A DNA stretch of 64,000 bases from RGIG3002 sp964449325 (GTDB lineage: Bacteria > Bacillota > Clostridia > Lachnospirales > Lachnospiraceae): positions 1 to 64,000 of the forward strand of contig CAYUYJ010000010.1 of assembly GCA_964449325.1 (NCBI GenBank), in the 5' to 3' direction. Under the pieces are notes generated by a model that saw only the letters and a list, made by a program, of their open reading frames with translations, searched no databases and was not told where the DNA came from. The position numbers were made by a program, and so were the translations under genes. This document shows, in pieces, positions 45,090-54,400 of the stretch. How positions within the stretch are numbered: position 1 is the stretch's first letter; every line of letters begins with the position of its first letter.

Positions 45090-45389
45090 ATGGTAAAGCA
45101 TATTGTTTTGTGGAACTTTAAAGAAGGTATGACGGAGGAAGAGAAAGCACAGGCAGCGGAACGGATGAAAAAGGAACTGGAAGCAATTAAGCCTCTTGTG
45201 GAAGGTGCAGTTGAAATTCAGGTTGTGAAAAATGAAATTGCATCCAGCAATCGGGATATTGCTTTAATCAGTACCTTTGAAACGGAAGAAGCGTTAAAAT
45301 CGTATCAGGTACATCCGGCACATATGGAAGCAGGGAAATTCGTCGGAAGTGTGACGGAAAACCGGACTTGCATGGATTATGAGTTTTAA
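45090..45389 (+). CDS. Dabb-family stress-responsive barrel protein
   Basis: 99 aa, MVKHIVLWNFKEGMTEEEKAQ at the start is typical of the Dabb (dimeric alpha-beta barrel) family, with SNRDIALISTFETEEALKSY and YQVHPAHMEAGKFV. Members are small dimers; roles vary and are mostly unknown. It starts 18 nt after nfnB with AGAAAGGTGA and is followed by an intrinsic terminator, so it is the last gene of the nfn operon. Confidence 0.9.
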   Translation: MVKHIVLWNFKEGMTEEEKAQAAERMKKELEAIKPLVEGAVEIQVVKNEIASSNRDIALISTFETEEALKSYQVHPAHMEAGKFVGSVTENRTCMDYEF

Positions 45390-45417
45390 GAATATTTGAT
45401 AATATTTTGGCTTTTTG

Positions 45418-45446
45418 AAAGGAGATGTTTACGCATCTCCTTTTTT
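45418..45446 (+). terminator. Intrinsic terminator of the nfn operon
   Basis: AAAGGAGATG / CATCTCCTTT with a 6-nt loop and a six-T tail. Confidence 0.9.
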
Positions 45447-45556
45447 GATGTACAATAAGACAGTATAAGCATATTGTTGCAAAAAAATCTGTTTAGTTAA
45501 AATTACTTGTAGGATTTTCATAAAATTATATAAAATGTATGATGGAGGTATTCAAA

Positions 45557-46255
45557 ATGCCGTGGTGTCCTAAGTGTAAAAATGAATATGTAGAGGGAAT
45601 AAAGGAATGTGCAGATTGCAAGGTTGCATTGGTTGATAATCCGGACGAGCGAAAAGCCGTTATTTTTGGAGAACAGGAACAGATGCAGAAACTGAAAGAG
45701 TTTTTGGAGTACAGTAAATCAGATGATGTTCTTGTAGAAGAAAGTGAGTCGGATTCCGTGCAGATAAATTATTCCGGTGTTTATCAGAACAGCGCGGCTA
45801 AGGCTGAAGATAATAAGTCCTCTGCATTTACACTGCTGTTGGTGGGCAGTGTAGGGATCCTTGTGATTATCCTTTGCATGGCAGGTGTTATTGATTTGAA
45901 TTTGAATACCACATCAAAGTATATGGTTTATGGTGTAATGGGAGCTCTTTTTGTGCTGTTTTTGGTCATGGGTTTTGTATCTTTGCGCTCTTCCAGAATT
46001 TTTGCGGAAAAAGCACGAAAAGAAGACAGTTTAACGGAGGAAATCAGAAAATGGTGTCTGGCAGATATGCGTGCGGCAAAGGTAGATGAACTTTTGAGCG
46101 AGGAAGACAGAGTCGTAGAGGAAGAAATGAAGTATTTCAGACGAACCGAAATCATGAAAAAGCTGATTGGTGAAAAATTCCTGAATTTGGATGAAGCATA
46201 TCTGGAACATTTTGTGGACGAGATTTATCCGGAGATTTTTGAAAAAGAAGCATAA
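45557..46255 (+). CDS. Zinc-ribbon membrane protein, function unknown
   Basis: 232 aa from ATG 45557 (TGGAGGT 9 nt upstream; the start 18 nt earlier sits ahead of the ribosome site). N-terminal zinc ribbon CPKCKNEYVEGIKECADCK, then a region with VIFGEQEQMQKLKEFLEYS that recalls the DUF2007 signal-transducing domain, and two TM segments at about 92-115 and 122-145. The C-terminal part is charged and helical. It is 37 nt before rlmH. Function unknown. Confidence 0.75.
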   Translation: MPWCPKCKNEYVEGIKECADCKVALVDNPDERKAVIFGEQEQMQKLKEFLEYSKSDDVLVEESESDSVQINYSGVYQNSAAKAEDNKSSAFTLLLVGSVGILVIILCMAGVIDLNLNTTSKYMVYGVMGALFVLFLVMGFVSLRSSRIFAEKARKEDSLTEEIRKWCLADMRAAKVDELLSEEDRVVEEEMKYFRRTEIMKKLIGEKFLNLDEAYLEHFVDEIYPEIFEKEA

Positions 46256-46292
46256 TAACGGAGGAAGGGCCGTTTAGGCAGAAAGGGAAAGT

Positions 46293-46772
46293 ATGAAAAT
46301 CACACTGATAACGGTGGGAAAGATAAAAGAAAAGTATTTTCGTGAAGCGATTGCAGAATACGAAAAGAGACTTTCAAAATATTGTAAGCTGGAAATCCTC
46401 GAGGTAATGGATGAGAAAACGCCTGATAAGGCAAGTGCAGCAGAGGAAGAAGCAATTAAAGAAAAAGAAGCAGAACGCATCCTGAAATATGTGAAGGAGG
46501 ATGCGTTTGTTTATACATTGGAAATTTTGGGTCAGAGACTGGATTCTCCTGCTTTTGCAAAGCAGATAGAGAATATTGGTATTTCCGGGAAAAGTCATAT
46601 TCAGTTCGTGATTGGAGGTTCTCTTGGTCTGCATGAGAGCGTGAGCAGACGGGCAGACAGGAAGATTAGTTTTTCGGATATGACGTTTCCCCACCAGCTT
46701 ATGCGGGTGATTTTGCTAGAGCAGATATACAGAGGATATCGGATTATCAATGGGGAGCCATATCATAAGTAA
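46293..46772 (+). CDS. rlmH: 23S rRNA pseudouridine-1915 N3-methyltransferase
   Basis: 159-aa SPOUT methyltransferase that methylates m3-Psi1915 in helix 69. MKITLITVGKIKEKYFREA, VIGGSLGLHESVSRRAD and the ending LLEQIYRGYRIINGEPYHK are family signatures and the length is normal. GAAAGGG precedes the ATG. Confidence 0.97.
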   Translation: MKITLITVGKIKEKYFREAIAEYEKRLSKYCKLEILEVMDEKTPDKASAAEEEAIKEKEAERILKYVKEDAFVYTLEILGQRLDSPAFAKQIENIGISGKSHIQFVIGGSLGLHESVSRRADRKISFSDMTFPHQLMRVILLEQIYRGYRIINGEPYHK

Positions 46773-46862
46773 AAAAGCAGAATAAACCTGACATACCGTT
46801 GTCAACATTAAAATGGTATGATGATTCAAAGAGTACAAAAAGTATTTGGAAGGAGAAAAAAG

Positions 46863-47405
46863 ATGGGAAGACCGGCAGCAAAAAAAGATTTATTGGAAGC
46901 GGCACAAGATTGCTTTCAGGAGTTAAATACGTGGATTGCATCTATGACAGAGCAGGAGTTAGAAACCCCTTTTGATTTTTCGGGGAATGAGAAGAAAAAG
47001 GAGGCACACTGGAAAAGAGATAAAAATTTGCGGGATATTCTCATTCATTTATATGAATGGCATCAGTTGACGTTACAGTGGGTGGAGGCAAACAGAAACG
47101 GTGAAGATAAACCCTTTCTGCCGAAACCTTATAATTGGAAAACATACGGAGAACTGAATGTTTTCTTTTGGAAAAAGCATCAAAATACTTCTTTGGAGGA
47201 AGCAAAGGAAATGCTTGCACAATCCCACCTTGAGATAGTAAAGCTTGCAGAAGAATTTTCCAATGAAGAATTGTTTTCAAAAGGAGTATTTAGTTGGGTC
47301 GGAGGAAGTACACTTGGTTCTTATTTTATCAGTAATACGTCAAGTCACTATAATTGGGCACTGAAGAAATTGAAGGCGCATAGAAAAAATGTATTGCAGA
47401 AATAA
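46863..47405 (+). CDS. ClbS/DfsB-like four-helix protein
   Basis: 180 aa from ATG 46863, with AAGGAG upstream. MGRPAAKKDLLEAAQDCFQE and KRDKNLRDILIHLYEWHQL, then KPYNWKTYGELN, are the pattern of the ClbS/DfsB (DUF1706) family, a DinB-like helical bundle. ClbS protects the colibactin producer by hydrolysing colibactin; other members have no known activity. A Cys/His catalytic set cannot be assigned by eye. It is followed by a DNA-glycosylase-like gene 29 nt downstream, perhaps in one transcript. Confidence 0.85.
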   Translation: MGRPAAKKDLLEAAQDCFQELNTWIASMTEQELETPFDFSGNEKKKEAHWKRDKNLRDILIHLYEWHQLTLQWVEANRNGEDKPFLPKPYNWKTYGELNVFFWKKHQNTSLEEAKEMLAQSHLEIVKLAEEFSNEELFSKGVFSWVGGSTLGSYFISNTSSHYNWALKKLKAHRKNVLQK

Positions 47406-47434
47406 ACAAAACAGGAAAAACAGGAGGAGTTTTC

Positions 47435-48262
47435 ATGATAGAATATCCGGAAAGTAAGACCTTTGCAGAGCAGATGAAAGCAGCCTTAACAGGAAAAATC
47501 ATAAGCAATGTGTGCGTGGAACAGAGTCCTCATAAATTTGCATTTTTTAAAGGGAATAAGGAACAATATGAAGAGATGCTGGAAGGGGAAAAGGTCACCG
47601 GCGCGGTAGCCTTTGGAGGACATATCGTATTATATACGGAGCAGTATATGCTTACCTTTGCAGATGGTGCTTATCCAAGGTTTTATGAAGAGAAAAAGAT
47701 GCGTCCGAAAAAACATCAGTTTATGTTGGAATTTGACGATGATACGGCAATCGCGGTTTCTATTCAAATGTACGGTATCATCGGGGTGTTTTTACCGGAG
47801 GAGGCTTTGGATGACGGCTATTACAGACTGGCAGTGGAAAAGCCTGATGTTTTAAGTGATGCTTTCACATTATCGTATTTTCAGTCTCTTTATGAGCCGG
47901 ATAAAAAAATGTCGTTGAAGGCTTTTCTTGCGACAGAACAAAGAATTCCGGGACTCGGAAACGGCGTTTTTCAGGATATTGCATGGAGTGCCGGTTTAGA
48001 TCCGAGATTCCCTGTGCAGAGTATGACAGAGACGGATTTTGAACGAGTTTATGAATCAGTCAGAGAAACCATGCGAAAAATGGCAGAAGGCGGCGGACGT
48101 GATACGGAAAAGGATTTTTACGGACAAAGAGGAAAGTATATCGTTCAGTTGTCAAAAAACTCGTATATGGAGCCTTGTATCAAATGTGGGAGCATGATTT
48201 CCAAGACGAACTATATGGGTGGAACGATTTATTTTTGCAGTAAATGTCAAAGGATGAAATAA
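47435..48262 (+). CDS. Fpg/Nei-family glycosylase-like protein lacking the N-terminal proline
   Basis: 275 aa. The fold is Fpg/Nei: GRDTEKDFYGQRGKY, the helix-two-turn-helix QRIPGLGNGVFQDIAW and a C-terminal zinc finger (CIKCGSMISK ... YFCSKCQRMK). However the protein begins MIEYPE where canonical enzymes have MPELPE, so the catalytic Pro2 is Ile2; Glu3, Pro5 and Glu6 are kept. It may bind or open DNA without base excision, or use another nucleophile. AGGAGG precedes the ATG, and no better upstream start was seen. The ClbS-like gene is directly upstream. Confidence 0.85.
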   Translation: MIEYPESKTFAEQMKAALTGKIISNVCVEQSPHKFAFFKGNKEQYEEMLEGEKVTGAVAFGGHIVLYTEQYMLTFADGAYPRFYEEKKMRPKKHQFMLEFDDDTAIAVSIQMYGIIGVFLPEEALDDGYYRLAVEKPDVLSDAFTLSYFQSLYEPDKKMSLKAFLATEQRIPGLGNGVFQDIAWSAGLDPRFPVQSMTETDFERVYESVRETMRKMAEGGGRDTEKDFYGQRGKYIVQLSKNSYMEPCIKCGSMISKTNYMGGTIYFCSKCQRMK

Positions 48263-48294
48263 TACAAAAGTTTAAAATAATATTAGTATACCCC

Positions 48295-48339
48295 AAAAAA
48301 CAAGGAAAAAGCAGTATTGCTGTACCCTTGTTTTTTTTT
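48295..48339 (+). terminator. Intrinsic terminator before the giant surface protein
   Basis: AAAAAACAAGG / CCTTGTTTTTT arms with an inner AGCAG-type hairpin, ending in a long T run. The flanking CCCC / GGGG can extend the stem. Confidence 0.8.
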
Positions 48340-48433
48340 GTGGGGATGAGTATAATTATATAATAATGTGAGAGAAGAGTAACGATGATATGATGGAAGA
48401 AAGACATTTTGGTAAATAAGGGAAGGAGTACTT

Positions 48434-51400
48434 ATGAGGAGAAGATTTTTTGCGTTATTTTTATCAGCCTGTATGGTATTTGAGACACCAATCTCTGCCC
48501 ATGCTTCTAATTTTGAAAGTACCGCATATGAAAATTACGAAACGGAAACTGTTGCAGTACCCGAAACAGAAACCGGCATGGAAGCAGCGCAGGAAACAGA
48601 AGAATTTGGAACAGAAGCCGTAACGGAAATAAACATGGAAACAACACCGGAATCCGAATCGGAGTCAGTTACGGAAACTGAACCGGAAACAATCATAGAA
48701 ACAGAGGCGGAAACGGAAACTGAACCGGAAACAATCATAGAAACAGAGGTGGAAACCGAGACCGAAACCGAGACAGTAACAGAAGAACCGGAACCGGCTG
48801 TAAATTCTTTGGGTCAGACGGCATATGAGACAGCCACGTCCTCCTCTCAGATATGTCAAGTAAATTTGGGAATGGGCGGAATATCCAACCCGACTGCATA
48901 CAGTGATTCAACGCCTACCTGGGCCGGTATAAGAGTGCGATTTGGTAAAGGCGATGAGAATGTTTACCATTATAATACTCCTTCAGCCATCCAATTGGGC
49001 TCTTCTTCGTACGGTAATAATGATGTGTATAAGAAGGGTAAAACTTATACAAATATATGGCGTGTGCTGGATGCAGACAGCGGACTGCTTTTGGCGGACA
49101 TGCCCGCGGTTGAGGCACAAAGCTATGGAATGGCGGAATCCGGGAAGTGGGAAGATTGCGGATTATACAGCTACCTTAACAGTACATACAAAAACGGAAC
49201 GAATTTCAGCGATAATGACAGGAAAGCCATTAAAGGCGCTATTACCATCCCTTCTAAAGAGGATTATCTGAAACCTTCTTACGGTTTTTCAAGCGATGCG
49301 GATACAGAATGCATGGCAAGGGATAACAGGTACTATACTGACTATACTACAGAACATAGTCTGGATACTTTTCTCAGACAGGATGAGACGAATCCCGATT
49401 ATAGTATGTTAATATCAGGCGGGAGCTATAATGCACAGATAAAAAGCATAGAAATATATCAGGCATATTATACGGACAGCAGTAACAAATATTACTTCAC
49501 CCCGATGCTTACGCTGGATACATCCAAAGTTTTTTATAACTATTATGGGTCTGGGGCACAGAAGTTTTATAAGACCTTTACATTTGACACAGCTGACTTA
49601 TCCCCTAATGGTTCCGACTCGCTGTTTACTCTTGTCATGAAAACCGATGATACAGGCTTTGAAGTGGCAAATCTGCCCGACACCGCAACAAAATACAGTA
49701 GCGTTGCCTTTGATGTCACCGGACTTGTGGAGGGCGGTGCATATAACAGCATCAGCGCTCTGTTGGTTCAGGATGGCAGGATTTTCGCACAGGGATATGT
49801 AACCAAAACAGATTCATCGGAAATGTCCTGTACTACAGGAACATATGAACTGTCTATAGACAAAGATATTCCTGATGGCACTTACACACTGTATCTGTTT
49901 GAGGAATATGTTCCGACAAATTATTATGATTCTACAAGCTATGTCAGCAATATTGTGGAGACGTCTCTTACGGTTGAATCACCCCGCATTACGAGTGCGG
50001 AAGTAATCAGTCAGGATTACGGAAGTATCACTATATCTTTTGAAACAAATAGTGTTCGTGGCGGAAGCTATGTGCAGATTTTCCGCTCTGAAAGTGAGGA
50101 TGGACCCTATACACTCTGCGATACAAAGGAGTTTGATTTCCAGATGTTTGGCACCAGTCAGAGATGGACTGATACAGATGTTGCCTTAAGCGCCTGCGCC
50201 AATAAAACCTATTACTACAAACTCGTCCGGAGTGGAGAATATGTAGATCAATCGAGCACTGTCTTTACCAGTGCACCGGTTGCAACCAATGCAGGCATGG
50301 GGTATGGAACGCCAAGAAAGGACGGCGATTATGCCGACTGTATAGGTCTGGCGCTCTTGGACGAAGAAAATAACATCATAAGCGCCGAAAACTCCCTTAC
50401 CCTGCATGTGGGCGAGAGCAAACGTTTTAAAATGGCGTTCATGATGAAAGACGGCACGACACAGCCGTTTACCAAGGAAACGAAGGAAGCGTTTGACCAA
50501 TTCTGGCGTGATCAGGGAGCGACCAACTCTTACATGAAATACTTTTGGTGGAGTTTTTGGGCAAAAGCCGGTGAGGAAAGCTCCTATAGCGAGGACAATT
50601 CCTATATTCTGTGCTATCCTGCCGTTGATTTTGACACAAAATGGGATATTATTATTGAGGCAAAGAAAGAGATGCCGGCGGAAACCGAATGTTATCTGGA
50701 ATCAAGTATCGGCAACACCAATGCCGGAGATTTTAAATACCGTGTTCCCATAACGATTGAGCCTGCTGAGGAAGGCGTGGTATATGAGAATAAATGTCCT
50801 ATAAAAATTTATGATGACAGAGAAAAATTTAATCAGGCTATCCGAGATGAGTGGGTAAACAGAACGCCTGAATTTACCTTCTATCTGACGCCAAAACTTG
50901 CCTTTGAATATCAGGTGGATGAAAACGGCGTGGAAGAAGAAGGAAGCTGGTGCTTAGAGGATGCTCTGGACTTCTATGAGGAACGAGAGGGCATGAAGCC
51001 TTATGAGGGGGATTACATATATTGGAATATGGGAAGTCCGGGCAGTCCGGGAGTAGCCATCTACGAGCACTGTGTTTGGAAATATGAGGATCCGGATTCG
51101 GAAATTGGTACAACCAGCTATGGCTCCGCTACCTTTTACAGCCATTTTATCACAACAAAAGAGCAGGAGAATTATGTTACCCGCAGAATGCAGGAGATTG
51201 TGCACACGCCGGGAGGCGAACTGTATGATTACCTTGATGCTTCCGATTATGCAAAAGCGAAAGCTGCCTATGATTACGTGGTAAATCATGTTGCTTATAT
51301 TGGCACATACGAAGGGTACTGGCATACGGCTTATTCTGCCCTGCATGACGGAAAGGCAACCTGTCAGGGATATGCGCTTCTTTATATGCGTCTCTGCAGG

Positions 51401-54400
51401 GAGCTTGGGCTTCCCTGCAAGCTGCTTGCAGATACAACCTATAAAGCGGATTCATTTACACCGGATTCAATAAGCGCCCATGCATGGAATCTGGTAAAGG
51501 TCGGAAGCAAGTGGTATCACGTGGATACGAATGCGAGGGTGTTCCTTGCAGAAAAAGTAAGCGGCAGCAACAATCTGCAGAGCTGCTTCAACACCCGTTT
51601 CAAGAGCTATTATTTATCCGGCGCATCCAAAACGCCTTACGGCGGAGCGAAAACCAGCGCCTTAAAGGCGGCGGTAGCCATGACGGACGCCCAGCTGACG
51701 GCGCTGGATTCCGGCATGACCTCCACCGCGGCGCGTATGAAGGGCACCTACAGTATATCCGGAAATACCATCAAGGTCACGGGCACTCTGAAATATATGG
51801 AAGGCTGTACCTCCCATCTGGGTTATGACGCCTCTGAGGCAGGTGCTGCAGACGGATATTTCCTTGCTGTCAGTTTGACCGCAGATAAAGCGAGTTTCGA
51901 TGAAAACGGCAGCGTGAAAATTACCCTGATTCCGGGCGGACAATCGGAAGCAAAGATATTCGTTCTGACAAAAGCTAACCCGGCTTCAGAGGATGGAAAA
52001 ATTATCTGGATAACGGACAGCACCAACAAAAACAATGACAACCGGATTAACTTCCTTGTGAAGGTGGGCGCGGACACGGATACAAAACTGAACGTGGAAC
52101 TGGATTTCGATACGGACGGGGATGACTCCATATATCAGGCAAAGACCTATGCCTTTGACTTTTCCGGACTGACATACGAGGAACCTGCAAAGTCCTACGT
52201 GACCGTAAAAGAAGAAGCCGCCTACGGCGTGGAGACCTCCTCCCCGCTGATTACGGGCAATGCTGCCAGCACTGTTGTGAAGGCGGAATATGATGCGGTA
52301 GCCTGGTCTTCCAATGTCGTGCTGCCGGAGGGAGCGGAGCTTGTCGGCGATTCCAACATTTCGGGCACGTTTGACAATGAGGGCAATTATGCCATCCTGA
52401 AGGCGGAAGCAGCGGCTTCTATCAGAGGTACCGCCCATGTGAAGAAAGAAAACATCAGCGTAATAGAAACGACGGCAGAGAATGGTGGTGCGGAAGGAAG
52501 CGCGCTTCCTTCTGCCTATGTCGTAGAAGAAGAGAATACGAAAAAAGCGGCGTGCGTCTATTTGGTGGTGCCCATGACAGCAGGTACAGACCGTACATTT
52601 ACGGTTTCGTGGGGAAGTGCAAGGACGCAGACCATTACCGTATGTGCGAAAGAAGGCTGCATTTTGCAGAGCCTGTCCGCTACGGCAGAGCCGCCAAAGA
52701 GCCTTGCTTTTAACGGTTTACAGACTACCATGTATGTAGGACAGTCACAGAATGTCAGCGTGACCATTAACAAAAAATATGACATGGACAGCACCCAGAT
52801 TTCCTTTACCTCAAGCAATCCGGAAGTCCTCAGCGTAAACCGCATTACCGGCGCAATAACGGCATTGAACGCAGGGAGCGCCAACATTACCGTGACCGCG
52901 GAAAATGGTGCGGATACCGGAACAAAGAAGGTGTTCAAAAGCGCGAAGATTGTCGTAAAGGAAGTCGCTGCTCCCGGCAGCGTCAAGGTAACCGGGTTGC
53001 AGGATAAGAGCCTTTCCGTCACATGGAAAGCCAATACCACGGGACAGTATACGGAGGTGTATATTATCCCTTATGACCAAAACGATGCCGCAGTCAAGGC
53101 CGCGCTCGGAACGAATGCATCCCAGTGGAAGAAAAACCTGGAAGCTGCCTGTGTGGAAGTGGGGCTTAACAGCGCGGACGGCTGGCTTGCCGGATGTGTG
53201 AAGGAAAATGAGCAGAAAAAAGCGGAGGCATTGACGCAGATGCAGAGCAAACTCTGCATCCCGGACAGTCTGGGTCAGATACAGGCATTTGTCATGGATG
53301 CATCCGTCACGGAAGTACCCGTGGAAGGACTCACAGCAGAGAAAGAGTACCTGATTTATGTGCGAAACACAGCAAAGAGTGCTGTGGATACCCTGTCTGT
53401 TGCCGGTGCAAATGTGGTAAAAGTTAAGACAACCAAAACCGTGTTTGCTTCCATAGTCCTACAGACGCTTGCCTCAGATGGTACGGAGGTCACGGCAGGA
53501 CAGAACGAAAACGGCATCCCGCTGTTTGTTGTCACAGGTGACAGTCTGGCTGCAGGCGGCGCACCGGAACGGCTGGCGTATACCCTGTTTGACAGTGAGA
53601 GAAATGCTCTGGATACTGCCACAACCACGGCAGCCTCTGTTACCTTTAAGACCAGCAACAGTAATGTCATAAAAGTAGATAATAGAAAGAGAATGGTTTC
53701 CCTTGGCGGGCAGGCAGGCACGGCGCTGCTTACCGTTACCGCAAAGGATGCGGCAAACCAGACAAAGGAATCCGCCGCCGTCATGATACGGGTTATCAAA
53801 GAACCCACGGCACTGACCAAAAAGACAACAACCCTTGCACTGGGGCAGAACGTCAGCATCCGGGATTTAATCGGAACAAACATTAAGGGTTCCGCCGGTG
53901 AAATCAATTTGGAACAGATTGATTTTGAAAGTGCACTGGCACAACTGAATGCAACCGGCTGTTTCACAGTCTCCTACAAAGAGGGAAGTGCTGCGGATGA
54001 AAGCGGGAACTACCCGGCAACCGATGCCATCCTGACGGCAAACAGCTTTGCCACCGATAAATCCGGCAGAGCAAAGTCAGGAAATACGGTAATCATACCT
54101 TTTACTCTGAAAAATGAAAGTGGAGAAGCAATCAGTACGCAGAATGCTACCATCAAGATTACCGATATGACGGCTCCCAAGGTAACAAAATCCACAGTCC
54201 GCGATACCTCCGCGGTACTGACCTTTACCCCTTCCAATGGGGTAAGCGAATGCAACGGCGAGGCTTATTATTACACACTGGAATTAGTGGACAACGTGAC
54301 TAAACGTGCTGTGGATACAATAAAGATAACGGAAACAGGCGGAACTAACATATGTGTCTATACGGTTTCCGATTCGCCGGACAGTACAGACAAAAAAACG

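Noticed and set aside
46792..46822. Standard promoter for the ClbS-like gene
   Set aside because: TATGAT is present, but the nearest -35-like boxes are 12 or 23 nt away, so I could not support it. CATACC/GGTATG flanks the region and may be a weak operator.
53356..53967. 203-aa ORF antisense to the giant surface gene
   Set aside because: Shadow frame in the GC-richer part of the gene; Ser/Val/Ala-rich antisense composition, no ribosome site.
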